Shown: positions 37,832 to 47,591 of the stretch, piece after piece | Layout: every line of letters begins with the position of its first letter | Numbering within the stretch: the first letter of the stretch is position 1 | From: Deltaproteobacteria bacterium | GTDB lineage: Bacteria > Myxococcota_A > UBA9160 > UBA4427 | Reading direction: 5' to 3' | Length of the DNA stretch: 64,000 bases | Assembly: GCA_029261855.1 (NCBI GenBank) | Contig: JAJDAN010000089.1 | Location: forward strand, 372,001-436,000 | Position numbers and translations under genes: made by a program | The notes under the pieces: model-generated | What the model was told of the DNA's origin: nothing | Databases searched by the model: none | What the model saw: the letters and a program-made list of their open reading frames with translations, nothing else

Positions 37832-38529
37832 CGCCAGCCGGCCCCGGCCATCGAGAGCCGGTGTCGCGGGCCAGGCAAGGACGCATCCCCCGCGTCGTAG
37901 CCCGCATCCCCGTGCCACAACGCGACCGGACCATCGTCCTGCACGGAGATGCGCGTCGCGAAACGTTCGGGTGCTCGCAACGCGACGCCCCCCATCGCCT
38001 CATCCACGCTCGACCAGCGCGCCAGCTCGAACAGGCTCACGAAGGTAGGCGGTGCCACCTCGATCTCGTTGGCCGCGCGGCGTTCGAGCGCCTCCGCCGG
38101 CGACATCCAGGCGTGATCGAGGATCTCTCCCTGGTCCACCACGACCGGGCCCGAAGGCGCTGCGGCGAGGAAGAACCAGGTGAGGAAGCGGCGGGGCGTG
38201 ATCGGTGGCGGCGTCCAGTGCGAGAAGGGCAGCATGGCGTCGTGCGGAATCGCGAGGGTCGCTTCCTCCGCTGCTTCACGCACGGCGGCCCGACGCGCGG
38301 CGCCCAGATCGTCGTCGGGCGCGAGCCCCGCCCGGTCCTCCTCGTCGACCCGTCCTCCTGGGAAGACCCACATCCCTCCAAAGGCGATCTTCGAGTTCTT
38401 GCGCAGCATCAAGGTCTCCATGCCAGCGCCCACATCCCGGATCAGGATGACCGTCGAGGCGTCCACGGGCGGGCTCCCCGTGCGCCCTTCGTTCGCCCAC
38501 TTCGCGAGTCGCTCTTCATGTCTGGCCAT
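37816..38529 (-). CDS. Nudix hydrolase (NUDT19-like)
   Basis: A 237-residue Nudix-fold pyrophosphohydrolase. The Nudix box is split by an insertion: GGRVDEEDRAGL at its start, then AAVREAAEEATL supplying the REUxEE metal-binding half. Such an elongated box is typical of the NUDT19/RP2 group, whose members cleave CoA and acyl-CoA diphosphate linkages. The N-terminus enters the fold directly (STVILIRD...METLMLRKNSK). A role in CoA turnover next to TesB is attractive but inferential. It overlaps tesB convergently and is followed by the TPR regulator gene 24 bp upstream on the same strand, so it may be co-transcribed with it. Confidence 0.82.
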   Translation of the reverse strand: MARHEERLAKWANEGRTGSPPVDASTVILIRDVGAGMETLMLRKNSKIAFGGMWVFPGGRVDEEDRAGLAPDDDLGAARRAAVREAAEEATLAIPHDAMLPFSHWTPPPITPRRFLTWFFLAAAPSGPVVVDQGEILDHAWMSPAEALERRAANEIEVAPPTFVSLFELARWSSVDEAMGGVALRAPERFATRISVQDDGPVALWHGDAGYDAGDASLPGPRHRLSMAGAGWRYERD

Positions 38530-38553
38530 GGACCCTCCAGGATACCACTGGAG

Positions 38554-39990
38554 TCAGATGTGGACGTCGGCCAGCTGGAGAGCTTCTCGGACGTGGTCGA
38601 TGACCTCGTCGGCGGCGAAGATGCGCGACGGATCGAGGGACGCTTCGGGGTGGCGCTCGAGCAGACGGCGTCCCGCCTCCTTCGCCTCGTCGAGGCGACC
38701 GGACCGGACCAGGGCCGCGACGATCATCGGCTCGTAGCTGATGCCCGCCTCCCGCAGACTCACCATGCTCTGACGCGCCATGGCCAGGGCTCCCACGTAG
38801 TCGCCGGTCAGGTAGCAGGCGACGGCGATCGCCCCTTCGAAGTCGTGCGCCAACGGGTCACGCGGCGACAGACGCAGTGCGCGACGGAAATATCCGAGGG
38901 CCTCGTCGGCAGTCTCGAGACCGAGAATGTTCAGCCCGTAGGAGAAGCACGCGAGCGCCGAGCTGGGGTCGATCGCGAGCGCGCGGGAGAGCGCGAGGAG
39001 CGCTTCTTCGTGCTGCCGAAACAGACCCAGCGCACCACCCAGCGCGGTCTGCGCCGCAGAATCGTCGGGGTCGAGGGCGACGGCCCGCCGGGCCGCATCC
39101 AACCCCTTGCCGACCTGAACCACCGGGTCGTCGCCATAGCCGAGCATGGCATCCGCGATCTGGCTCCAGGCGATCGCCGTCCACGCCGGCGCGAAGTCGG
39201 GATCGATGGAGAGCGCCCGTTCGAACAACTGCCGGCCGTCTTCGATGTCGCCGGGGCGGAAGCGATAGTAGTAGTGGAGGCCCCGCTGCACGCACTCCCA
39301 CGCGTCCAGGTCCGGAGCCGCAAGCCGAGCCGCCCGTAGACGCTCGACCCGAGCCAGAGCCGGTGCCAGGGCGCTGACGATCGCCTCGACGATCTCGTCC
39401 TGGATGACGAAGACGTCCTGGGCCTCGCGGTCGTAGCGCTCCGCCCAGACGTGCTGGCCGCTCTCGGCGTCGATCAGCTGCGCGGTGACGCGCACCCGGT
39501 CTCCCGCTCGTCGCGAGCTTCCTTCCAGGACGTAGCGCGCGCCGAGCTCGCGTCCGACCTGGCCCACGTCGACTGCCGCACCCCGCTCCCGATACGCGAA
39601 GCTCGAGTTGCGGGCGATGACGGGAAACCAACGCCAGGTGGCGAGCCGGGTGATCAGATCTTCGACGAGGCCATCGGCGAAGTGACGCTGGTCCTCGCCA
39701 CCACCGAAGTCGTCGAAGGGCAGCACCGCGATCGCGGGACGCCGGCCGAAGCCAGGCACGGAATCCTCCTCCGAAGCCTCCCGGCCCTGGAGGCCCTCCA
39801 GCATGCCGACCGCTTCCGTGCGGTTGCTGACGTCGAGCGCCTGCAACACCGCTGACACGTGGTTCTTTGCCGTAGCGGGTGCGATCCCGAGCACCCCGGC
39901 GATTTCCGCGTTCGTCAGTCCCTTCGAGATCAGCTCGAGGACCTCGAGCTGCCGCTCGGTCAGACGCTCCTGCTCTGCTGCGGCCGCCAT
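38554..39990 (-). CDS. LuxR-type HTH regulator fused to TolB-like and TPR domains
   Basis: A 478-residue cytoplasmic protein. Residues about 8-66 are a LuxR/GerE HTH (LTERQLEVLELISKGLTNAE, then IAPATAKNHVSAVLQAL). About 85-210 is a FlgO/TolB-N-like domain (IAVLPFDDFGGGEDQRHFAD, LGARYVLEGSSRRAGDRVRV), as found in many adenylate cyclases and CadC-like regulators. About 215-478 are TPR repeats (FERALSIDPDFAPAWTAIAW; LSRALAIDPSSALACFSYG; FRRALRLSPRDPLAHDFEG). The usual partner of the TolB-N/TPR module is an OmpR winged helix or a cyclase, so LuxR here is a variant. No transmembrane helix is present. Target genes are unknown. Confidence 0.85.
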   Translation of the reverse strand: MAAAAEQERLTERQLEVLELISKGLTNAEIAGVLGIAPATAKNHVSAVLQALDVSNRTEAVGMLEGLQGREASEEDSVPGFGRRPAIAVLPFDDFGGGEDQRHFADGLVEDLITRLATWRWFPVIARNSSFAYRERGAAVDVGQVGRELGARYVLEGSSRRAGDRVRVTAQLIDAESGQHVWAERYDREAQDVFVIQDEIVEAIVSALAPALARVERLRAARLAAPDLDAWECVQRGLHYYYRFRPGDIEDGRQLFERALSIDPDFAPAWTAIAWSQIADAMLGYGDDPVVQVGKGLDAARRAVALDPDDSAAQTALGGALGLFRQHEEALLALSRALAIDPSSALACFSYGLNILGLETADEALGYFRRALRLSPRDPLAHDFEGAIAVACYLTGDYVGALAMARQSMVSLREAGISYEPMIVAALVRSGRLDEAKEAGRRLLERHPEASLDPSRIFAADEVIDHVREALQLADVHI

Positions 39991-40132
39991 CGGCGCATTC
40001 TAGCCGCCCCGACTCTGGACACCGTACGCCGTCGGCCGTGCAAGGGGAATGAGCCGTTCGGCCCATTCGGGGGACGCGACACCGCGAGCCTCCGGTTACG
40101 CTCGCAGACACTTCGAGTCCGTGGAGGCACCC

Positions 40133-40957
40133 ATGCCGCTCGATCTATCGAGGATCCGCTCGACGCGCAGCGAGAAACGATTCGGGACCCTCACCCGACG
40201 CTTCCAATCGAGACAGACCGTGATCGCTGAAGGCGATTCCTGGTTCGCCTATCCGCCCCGCGCGCTGATCGCCGGCCCTCCGAGCAACGTGATCGATCAC
40301 CTCAAGAACATGCGACGCTACAACCTGCTGCAGCTCGCGATCAGCGGAGACGAGAGCGTCGACATGCTCACCGGGTCGAGCAAGTTCCGGCTGATCCGGC
40401 TGCTCGAGAAGTACGAAGTCGACACGCTGCTGTTTTCGGGTGGCGGCAACGACGTCGTGGGTGCCAAGGACTTCGAGTTCTTCCTGCGAAGCGGCGTCTC
40501 GTCGAACGACTGGCGCAGCTATCTCTACATGGACCGCCTCGAGCGCCGGCTGCGCATGGTGGGCGACTCCTACCGCGACCTGATCGACTACTGCCGAAGC
40601 TATTCGAGGAACCCGGACCTCCGGATCGTGACCCACACCTACGACTACGCCCGCCCGGACCCCCAGGGCGCCCGCTTTCTCGGGGGCATCATCGACGGCA
40701 AGTCCTGGGTCTACCCCTACCTGCGCGACGTCGGCGTCCCCCGGGCCTTCGATCAGACCATCGTGAACCACCTGATCGATGCCCTCGCGGGGCAGCTGCT
40801 CGATCTCGAGGCTCGCTTTCCCGACACCCTGCGCGTCGCGGACACCCGCGGCACACTGACCCCGGGAAGCGACAAGCTGTGGGTCAACGAGATCCACCCG
40901 TCCGAGAAGGGCTTTCGCAAGATCGCCCGGAAGGTCTTCGACCGCATGAACGCCTGA
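40133..40957 (+). CDS. SGNH/GDSL-type hydrolase
   Basis: A 274-residue SGNH-fold esterase. Block I is AEGDSWFAYPP (Ser in GDSW), block III is SGGGNDVVG (Gly/Asn oxyanion residues), and block V is NEIHPSEKGF (catalytic Asp/Glu-x-x-His equivalent). No signal peptide is seen, so it is probably cytoplasmic. ATG 40133, with GGAGG about 8 bp upstream, is preferred to earlier in-frame starts. The fatty-acid hydroxylase gene follows after 22 bp, making a likely two-gene unit acting on acylated compounds. Substrate unknown. Confidence 0.88.
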   Translation: MPLDLSRIRSTRSEKRFGTLTRRFQSRQTVIAEGDSWFAYPPRALIAGPPSNVIDHLKNMRRYNLLQLAISGDESVDMLTGSSKFRLIRLLEKYEVDTLLFSGGGNDVVGAKDFEFFLRSGVSSNDWRSYLYMDRLERRLRMVGDSYRDLIDYCRSYSRNPDLRIVTHTYDYARPDPQGARFLGGIIDGKSWVYPYLRDVGVPRAFDQTIVNHLIDALAGQLLDLEARFPDTLRVADTRGTLTPGSDKLWVNEIHPSEKGFRKIARKVFDRMNA

Positions 40958-40979
40958 AGGGCGTGCCGAGAGGAGTGCC

Positions 40980-41606
40980 ATGCAGACAGGGATCGAGGTA
41001 CTTGCGGCCGGCGCCCTCGGCTCCGCAGGCTGGACGCTCCTCGAGTACGTCCTGCATCGCTTCGTCTTCCACGGCGCGTCCGCGACCCGGATCGGCGCCC
41101 GGGAACACCGCCGCCACCACGCGCAGGTCGACTACTTCGCGCCCGCGTGGCAGAAGGGCCTCGCCGCCCTCGGGGTCACGGCTGTGGTCCTGCCGCTGCT
41201 CGTCGCGGTGACCGGCGCGCTTCTCGGAATCTCATTCACCGCCGGCTTCCTCACCATGTACGCGCTCTACGAGATCCTGCACCGCCGAGCCCACACCCAC
41301 CCGCCGCGCGGGCCCTATGGCCGCTGGCGACGACGCAACCACTTCGCCCACCACTTCGTCGACCCCCGACGCGGCCAGGGCGTCACGACACCCGTCTGGG
41401 ACGTCGTGTTCAGAACCCGGCTGCCTGTCGAGATCGTCCGCGTGCCTCGCCGGCTCGCGATGCCCTGGCTGCTCGGAGAGGACGGCGCAGTCCTGGGCGC
41501 GTATGCGAAGGACTACGTCCTCGTGGGGACCGACCGTGCCGACGACGACACACGTCGGGCCGACACGCGCGCCGCCATGGAGAATCGCAGTCCGGCCACG
41601 TACTAG
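40980..41606 (+). CDS. Fatty acid hydroxylase / sterol desaturase family membrane protein
   Basis: A 208-residue di-iron membrane hydroxylase. The histidine clusters are present in order: HRFVFH (about 22-27), REHRRHH (about 41-47), HRRAHTH (about 104-110) and NHFAHHF (about 120-126). The hydrophobic segments LAALGVTAVVLPLLVAVTGA and ISFTAGFLTMYALYEI anchor it. Members hydroxylate or desaturate fatty acids, sterols or carotenoids (the short length recalls beta-carotene hydroxylase CrtZ and ceramide hydroxylases). The preceding SGNH hydrolase gene is 22 bp away. The substrate cannot be fixed. Confidence 0.88.
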   Translation: MQTGIEVLAAGALGSAGWTLLEYVLHRFVFHGASATRIGAREHRRHHAQVDYFAPAWQKGLAALGVTAVVLPLLVAVTGALLGISFTAGFLTMYALYEILHRRAHTHPPRGPYGRWRRRNHFAHHFVDPRRGQGVTTPVWDVVFRTRLPVEIVRVPRRLAMPWLLGEDGAVLGAYAKDYVLVGTDRADDDTRRADTRAAMENRSPATY

Positions 41607-41743
41607 CGCGCGCCGAGAAGCCCAGGCACCTACAGCACACCGTGCAGTTCCCGAAACCCGTCGCCGCCGTGTGGCCTACAGTCCCAATTGCGCGACACCG
41701 ATGATCCCTCTAGCACCCCGGATCGAGGACCCGCAACGACGAG

Positions 41744-44422
41744 ATGAGCCGCTTCATCGAAAAGGCCCTCGTCCTGATCGACTGGCTCTCGCCCGCGATC
41801 GAGATCGAGTCACGAGAGAATCGCCGGCGGGTCCGTTCGATCGTTGCTGCAACTCTGATCGGCTGCGTGATCCTGACGACGACATCGATCAGCACGCTCG
41901 TCCTCGGGCTCGACCGGGACGTCGCCTACGTCAACTTCGCCTGGGCTGCTGCCATCCTCGTCCTGCTGGGCGCCGCGCGCTGGTTCCGGTCACCCGGCCT
42001 GCTCGCCAACTCGCTCGTCGCCATTGCGTTCTCCCACACGCTCCTGCTCAGCGCCCTCGCCGGTGGGCGAAACGTCGGTGCGCTGTTCGCCTTCTCGGTC
42101 TTTCCCCTGGTGGCCGTACTCCTCGCCGGCTGGCGTTCGGGGCTGATCTTTACCGTGCTTGCGGCCGGCGCGGTGGTACTGACCCCCTGGATTCCCATCG
42201 ACACCCTCGCACCCGCGTACGCGGGACAACCGCCGGTCCCCGCCGAGCTGGTGCGGGACGCTCTCAACGTCGTCTTCGCAGTCGGCGTGCTCACTGCCCT
42301 CTACGACGCCGTGCGCGGCGCGACCCTGCGCGATGCCGAGACGAGCGGCGCCCAGGCGCAGCTCGTCGCCGAACGTCAGCGGAACCTGGTCGAGCTGTCC
42401 CGTCGGCTGCAGGGGACGACGAGCGCAGACTTCGACGCCGAGCTCGAGCGCGCCATGGAGCTGGCCGCGCGTCTGGCCGGCGCCAATCGCACGGTGCTTC
42501 GCCTCATCGACGGCGGCCGCTACGCCGGCCGGTACAGCTTCGGCGAAGATGCGGCCGTTCCGTCCGAGGCCTTCGAGGAGGTCCGATCCGCCTCGCGCGC
42601 CTTCACCTGGACGGCCGAGCAGATCCGCGCTGGACGGATCTCGCAGGTGCGCCGTCTGCAGGAGCTCCCCGCGGAAGCGGAGGCGGAACGCGCGTACCTC
42701 GCGCGTCGGGGCGTGGTTTCCTGGCTTTGTGTTCCCATCCGCGCGGGCTCGACACCGGTGGGGTATCAGAGCTTCGAATGCACCGATCACGAGAAGACCT
42801 GGGACGAAGAGGAGACCGCGGCACTGCGGCTCATGACCGAGCTGCTGGCGGCGGCGGTACAGCGGCACCGCACCGAGCAGGCGCTGCGTGAAAGCGAAAC
42901 CAAGTTCGCGATCGCGTTCCGAGACCACCCCGACGCCATGGTGATCAGCGATCTCGAAACCGACGAGATCGTCGAGTGCAACGACGGCTGGCTGAAGCAC
43001 ATGGAACGCTCGACCCGGGAAGAAGTCATCGGGAAGCGCATCTGGGAGTTCGAGTTCCAGTTCCCCGAAGAGCATCGCGAGGCGATCCGGCAGTCCCTCC
43101 ACGAACATGGGCGGACGTCGGCGATCGAGGTCCCAGTCGTCGGGAGCGAAGGAGAACTGCGCACGCTCCTCATCTCCTCGACGCGCATCGACATAGGGCG
43201 ACGCCATTGTGTCCTTTCGAACGTGCACGACCTGACCGAGCGCAAGCACCTCGAGCAACAGCTCCTGCACGCCCAGAAGATGGAGGCGGTAGGCCGCCTC
43301 GCTGGAGGCGTGGCCCACGACTACAACAACATGCTCACCGTGATCTCGGGCTACAGCGCCAGTCTGGTCGAAGAACTGGACGGAGAGCAGCGCGAGGATG
43401 CCCGGGAGATCCACCAGGCCGCGCGACGCTCGGCAGATCTCACCCGTCAGCTGCTCGCCTTCAGCCGTCGACAGGTCCTCCAGACCGAAGTCCTCGACCC
43501 CAACGGGCTGATCTCGGGGCTCGAAACGATGCTCCGTCCGTTGATCGGTGAGTCCGTGCAGCTGCGAATCGAGCTGGACCCCGCACCCGGACTCGTCTCC
43601 ACCGATCGTGGACAGCTCGAGCAGGCAATCGTCAATCTCGTAGTGAACGCACGGGATGCCATGCGCGAGGGCGGAATCGTCACCGTTCAGACTGCGAAGA
43701 CCCTGCACGCTGGGAACGGGGCCTCGGGACTACCGCCCGAGTTGTCGGCGGGCGCGTACGTGGTGATCAGCGTGTCCGACGAAGGCGACGGAATGGACCC
43801 GGAGGTGGCCGAGCACGTCATGGAGCCGTTCTTCACCACGAAGCCCGAAGGACAGGGCACCGGACTCGGACTTCCGATGGTGCACGGCCTCGCCCAGCAG
43901 TGCGGCGGAACCCTGGTGCTCGAGAGCGAGACCGGGCGAGGCACGCGCGCCAGCATCTACCTGCCGGGGGCCGACGCGAAGTCGACCGGCGCCGTCGAGG
44001 CGAGAGAGCCTCGTATGACGACACGAAGCGCCGCCACCTACCGCGTCCTGCTCGCGGAAGACGAAGGGACGGTGCGCCGATTGGCTGCACGCACCCTCCG
44101 CGCCGCGGGCTACGACGTCGTCGAGGTCGAGAACGGCGAGCAGGCCTGGCGACGCGCCCTCGCAGAAGGGGACGCCATCGATGTGGTACTCAGCGACGTC
44201 GTGATGCCGGAACTGTCGGGGACCGAGCTGGCCCTGCGGCTCCGGGGCGAGCGGCCCGACCTGCCGATCGTGCTGATGTCCGGCTACCTCGACGCGGAAG
44301 CCGGGCAGCCGATCCCAGATGACGTCGTCCTCCTGCTCAAACCCTTCGAGCCGGCGAGCCTCTGCGAAACCGTGTCCCGGGCCATCAAGGACAAGGAAGA
44401 GGCGATGCCCGCGGTCTCCTAG
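41744..44422 (+). CDS. Hybrid sensor histidine kinase/response regulator (MASE-like, GAF, PAS)
   Basis: An 892-residue signalling protein. An N-terminal membrane module with about six helices (residues 30-195) is followed by a GAF domain (about 220-375), a PAS domain (about 390-500), a HisKA domain with phospho-acceptor H525 (GGVAHDYNN), a HATPase domain (NLVVNARDAM, DEGDGM, GTGLGLPMV) and a C-terminal receiver with D818 (LSDVVMPE). The YNN variant of the H-box is common in this HPK4-like group. Signal: something sensed at or within the membrane, plus a cytosolic ligand. No separate output regulator is adjacent, so the phosphorelay partner is elsewhere. Confidence 0.95.
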   Translation: MSRFIEKALVLIDWLSPAIEIESRENRRRVRSIVAATLIGCVILTTTSISTLVLGLDRDVAYVNFAWAAAILVLLGAARWFRSPGLLANSLVAIAFSHTLLLSALAGGRNVGALFAFSVFPLVAVLLAGWRSGLIFTVLAAGAVVLTPWIPIDTLAPAYAGQPPVPAELVRDALNVVFAVGVLTALYDAVRGATLRDAETSGAQAQLVAERQRNLVELSRRLQGTTSADFDAELERAMELAARLAGANRTVLRLIDGGRYAGRYSFGEDAAVPSEAFEEVRSASRAFTWTAEQIRAGRISQVRRLQELPAEAEAERAYLARRGVVSWLCVPIRAGSTPVGYQSFECTDHEKTWDEEETAALRLMTELLAAAVQRHRTEQALRESETKFAIAFRDHPDAMVISDLETDEIVECNDGWLKHMERSTREEVIGKRIWEFEFQFPEEHREAIRQSLHEHGRTSAIEVPVVGSEGELRTLLISSTRIDIGRRHCVLSNVHDLTERKHLEQQLLHAQKMEAVGRLAGGVAHDYNNMLTVISGYSASLVEELDGEQREDAREIHQAARRSADLTRQLLAFSRRQVLQTEVLDPNGLISGLETMLRPLIGESVQLRIELDPAPGLVSTDRGQLEQAIVNLVVNARDAMREGGIVTVQTAKTLHAGNGASGLPPELSAGAYVVISVSDEGDGMDPEVAEHVMEPFFTTKPEGQGTGLGLPMVHGLAQQCGGTLVLESETGRGTRASIYLPGADAKSTGAVEAREPRMTTRSAATYRVLLAEDEGTVRRLAARTLRAAGYDVVEVENGEQAWRRALAEGDAIDVVLSDVVMPELSGTELALRLRGERPDLPIVLMSGYLDAEAGQPIPDDVVLLLKPFEPASLCETVSRAIKDKEEAMPAVS

Positions 44423-44441
44423 GGCTGGCACACCGCAGGCT

Positions 44442-44942
44442 CTAGACCTCGAGCTCGGCGTCTTCCATTTCCGGATCGAAGGGCTCGGCGCGAGCGAGCC
44501 AGTCGGGTCGCATCCAGAATGCGGCGAACCATTCGTCCTGGGCTTCCGCCACCCAGGAGCACATGACGTCCTGGTCGATCATCCGGTAGCCCCGGCGAAA
44601 GCCACCGTCCGGGGCCAGCGCCGGGCGAGACGTCATCCGCCCGGCAAGCGCGGCGAGCGCAGGGCCGACCTCCTCAGCCTCGACGACCTGACACAGCGCG
44701 TGCGTCGCCATGGCCTCGAACAGGTCGCTGCGACCTTCGTTGGCGAGAAGAGCCTGCAGCGCGTGGGCCCAGAAGTGGAACGGTGTCGCGAAGGGGGCCA
44801 GGTGGACTCGTCGAGTCCGCCGCAGCTCGAAAGTCTGCTGAGGCTCGTCGACGCGGTCGACGCCGACCAGCTCCGGTTGCGGAGAGGACTGCTGGACTTC
44901 GGCCAGAATCCGACTGACGACGCTGTAGTTGGCGATGCTCAC
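44442..44942 (-). CDS. Hypothetical protein
   Basis: A 166-residue soluble protein from GTG 44942. No family is recognised. It has a conserved-looking core rich in Trp and Phe (FHFWAHALQALLANEGRSD; MCSWVAEAQDEWFAAFWMRP) and an acidic C-terminus (EPFDPEMEDAELEV). It is convergent with the histidine kinase (19 bp between stops) and divergent from the P450 gene across 107 bp. Codon-position pattern and amino-acid balance support a real gene. Confidence 0.6.
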   Translation of the reverse strand: MSIANYSVVSRILAEVQQSSPQPELVGVDRVDEPQQTFELRRTRRVHLAPFATPFHFWAHALQALLANEGRSDLFEAMATHALCQVVEAEEVGPALAALAGRMTSRPALAPDGGFRRGYRMIDQDVMCSWVAEAQDEWFAAFWMRPDWLARAEPFDPEMEDAELEV

Positions 44943-45049
44943 GGCGGCCCCGAGCCTGGGAGAGAAGGTCCTGAGCTTGTGGGAGAAGGTCGCGAGACGC
45001 CACCCGAGGCCCGCGGTAACCTCATGATTCCCCGCCCAGGAGACAGGTC

Positions 45050-46291
45050 ATGGCCAGCAGTCAACCGATCCCCGAGTCGACCGATCCCGCGACCCTCGAC
45101 TTCATCAGCCCCGAGAAGTACGAGCGGGAAGGGTACCCGCATCCCGAGTGGACCTGGCTCCGACACAACGATCCGGTCCACTGGACCGACACCGACTATA
45201 GCGACCCGTTCTGGGCGATCACGAAGCACGCGGACATCGTGGCCATCGGAAAGAACCCCACCGACTGGATCATCGAGCCGCGGCTTGCCGTCTTCACCCG
45301 CGAGGCGCCCGAAGAACCGACGAGCCGACACCTGCTCACCATGGACCCGCCCGACCATGGTCGCTATCGCAACCTGACCGCCAAGTCCTTCACCCCGCGC
45401 ACCGTCAAGGTGTGGGAGCCCAAGGTCCAGACCGTCACGAAGGACATCCTCGACAAGGCTGGGGAGAAGGGCGACATCGACTTCGTCGCCGACGTCTCGG
45501 CCCCGATCACGATCGCGGTCATCGCGCTCATGCTCGGCGTCCCGGAAGAGGACTGGCACCTGCTCTTCCGCTGGACGAACGAGATCATCGCACCCGAAGA
45601 CCCGGACTTCGCCCGCGGTCGCAGCGCGACCGAGACCTCGGAATCGGCGCGCATCGAACTCTTCACCTACTTCAAGGAACTGTCGGACCGGCGCCGCAAG
45701 AACCCCACCGACGACATCCTGTCCATCATCGTGAAGAGCCAGATCGGGGAAAAGCCGCTCGATGACTTCGAGCTGCTTTCCTACTACTTCCTGCTCGTGG
45801 TCGCGGGGAACGAGACCACACGCAACGGAATGACCGGTGGCATCCAGTGCTTCCTCGACAACCCGGGCGAATGGAAGAAGATGGTGGAGAACCCGGACCT
45901 GGTCGAAGGCGCCATCGAAGAAACCGTTCGCTGGACCACGCCGGTGATCCAGTTCTGCCGCACCGCCACCCGGGACATGGAGCTGCGCGGAAGAACCATC
46001 CGCGAGGGCGAATCCGTGTGCCTCTTCTACGCATCGGGGAATCGGGACGAGGAGATCTTCGACGACCCCTTCGTCTTCCGCATCGATCGCAAGCCGAACG
46101 ATCACATCGGCTTCGGGCGCGGCGAGCACGTCTGCCTCGGCGCGCACCTCGCCCGGCTCGAGATCCGGACCATGTACCAACAGCTGGGCGAGCGCCTCGT
46201 TTCCATGGAGCGGACCGCTCCGGTGGTCCGCGTCCGGTCCAGCTTCGTCGGCGGCATCAAGCGCGCACCCATGTCGTGGAAGCTGTCCTGA
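45050..46291 (+). CDS. Cytochrome P450, CYP125/CYP142-like group
   Basis: A 413-residue P450. The I-helix has AGNETTRN (Asn in place of the usual His/Asp), the K-helix EETVRW, and the heme loop FGRGEHVCLGAHLAR with ligand C362. The long N-terminal section (FISPEKYEREGYPHPEWTWLR) and the GNET and WTTPVIQFCRTATRD motifs recall actinobacterial CYP124/125/142 enzymes that oxidise sterol side chains and branched lipids. It is not adjacent to redox partners. The steroid-type assignment rests on remembered family motifs and should be regarded as moderate. Confidence 0.93.
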   Translation: MASSQPIPESTDPATLDFISPEKYEREGYPHPEWTWLRHNDPVHWTDTDYSDPFWAITKHADIVAIGKNPTDWIIEPRLAVFTREAPEEPTSRHLLTMDPPDHGRYRNLTAKSFTPRTVKVWEPKVQTVTKDILDKAGEKGDIDFVADVSAPITIAVIALMLGVPEEDWHLLFRWTNEIIAPEDPDFARGRSATETSESARIELFTYFKELSDRRRKNPTDDILSIIVKSQIGEKPLDDFELLSYYFLLVVAGNETTRNGMTGGIQCFLDNPGEWKKMVENPDLVEGAIEETVRWTTPVIQFCRTATRDMELRGRTIREGESVCLFYASGNRDEEIFDDPFVFRIDRKPNDHIGFGRGEHVCLGAHLARLEIRTMYQQLGERLVSMERTAPVVRVRSSFVGGIKRAPMSWKLS

Positions 46292-46343
46292 CCGCGGGGT
46301 CGACACCGCCGTTTCTCCGCTGAGATCGCGTCGAGGCTGGCCA

Positions 46344-47591
46344 ATGGCGCCCGCAATGGGGCAGAGTGACGCAATGCCCAAACTCGCAGAATGGCTCGAG
46401 CGCCTTCGCGGCAGAGCCGTCCCGCCCTCGGCGCAGCGAAGCGGCCTCCCCACCCTCGCGCGTATCGCCGAGAGCCAGCTGGCCATCCCCGAGCCGATCC
46501 GGAAGGCACTGCGAGAGTTGCCCGAGGGTGACGGCGCGTCCCGGCTCGCGGGCCGCGAGAAGCTGGTCGCTGGCCTCGATGAAGCGACGGCCGGCTGGCT
46601 GGCGGGAAAGCCGAGTAACGTGGCCGTGATCGGGCCCCGGGGCAGCGGAATGAGCGCTCTGCTCGTCGCCCTCCGGGAGCGTACCTTCGCCCGACCGCCC
46701 CAACGCGGCGACCTCGACGAGGAAGTCGTGGTCTCCGAGGTGCTGTCGTATCAGGGTCGGGTTCGCAGCGAAGCCGGGATCGTCGAATTTCTGGCCGACC
46801 GTCTCGGGATCGACCTCGCGCGGCCGGACGTCGAGCATCTGGTGGCGAAGCTCGCGGACGGACCGCGCCGGGTCGTCTTCCTCGAAGACGCCCAGGACAT
46901 GCTGCTGCGCGTCGTCGACGGAACCCATGCCATGGAGGCGTTGCTCGCCATCACGGGACGCACAGCGATCCGGGTGTTGTGGGTCGTGAGCTGTCGCCGG
47001 CAGACCTGGCGGATCCTCGATCACCAATTCGGCGTGCGGCGAGGCTTCCCCCACTGTCTCTCGGCGGAACTTCCCGATCCGGCGCCCATCGCCGCTGCAA
47101 TTCGGGCTTGGAATGCCGCCGCCCCCGCGCCCGTGTCGTACCGCGCCGCGAAGCCGACCCGGCGGTCGGAACGGAAGCCCGGCCAGGACCTGCTCGAAGA
47201 GGAATTCCTCGAGATCCTGTGGAAGGTGGCGGGCGGAAACCTCATCGCCGCGCGCCTCTACTGGCTCGACAGCCTCGCGTGGGACGTCGAGCGGGAACGC
47301 TTTCGGCTGGCTGCGCTCTACCTCCCGGACATGAGCGTGACGCGATCCCTGCCGCGCGCACAGCTGTACTGCCTGTTGTCGATCCTCCAGCACGGCGGGC
47401 TCAGCGCGGACGAGCACGCAGAGATCTACCTGACGGATCCGACGTTCAGCCGACGGACCCTCGAGGCCCTGGTTCAGACCGGACTGGTCGATCCCCTCGG
47501 CGACGGCACCCGCGAAGCCCGGTACGACATCAACCCGGCGGCCGATACCCGGCTCGTCTCGACTCTCGAAGACCTGAACCTCATCTACTGA
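46344..47591 (+). CDS. P-loop (AAA/STAND-like) protein with altered Walker A, linked to MscS
   Basis: A 415-residue protein. Residues about 70-270 resemble an Orc1/Cdc6- or STAND-type AAA module: VAVIGPRGSGMSALLVAL (Walker A position, 97-104) and RRVVFLEDAQDM (Walker B position). The Walker A lysine is replaced by methionine (GPRGSGMS), so ATP hydrolysis may be lost. A C-terminal winged-helix-like segment (RAQLYCLLSILQHGGLSAD) follows. Start may be ATG 46344 or 46374. The MscS channel begins 31 bp downstream, with a 13-bp tandem duplication between them. A role as cytosolic partner or regulator of the channel is suggested by linkage only. Confidence 0.75.
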   Translation: MAPAMGQSDAMPKLAEWLERLRGRAVPPSAQRSGLPTLARIAESQLAIPEPIRKALRELPEGDGASRLAGREKLVAGLDEATAGWLAGKPSNVAVIGPRGSGMSALLVALRERTFARPPQRGDLDEEVVVSEVLSYQGRVRSEAGIVEFLADRLGIDLARPDVEHLVAKLADGPRRVVFLEDAQDMLLRVVDGTHAMEALLAITGRTAIRVLWVVSCRRQTWRILDHQFGVRRGFPHCLSAELPDPAPIAAAIRAWNAAAPAPVSYRAAKPTRRSERKPGQDLLEEEFLEILWKVAGGNLIAARLYWLDSLAWDVERERFRLAALYLPDMSVTRSLPRAQLYCLLSILQHGGLSADEHAEIYLTDPTFSRRTLEALVQTGLVDPLGDGTREARYDINPAADTRLVSTLEDLNLIY

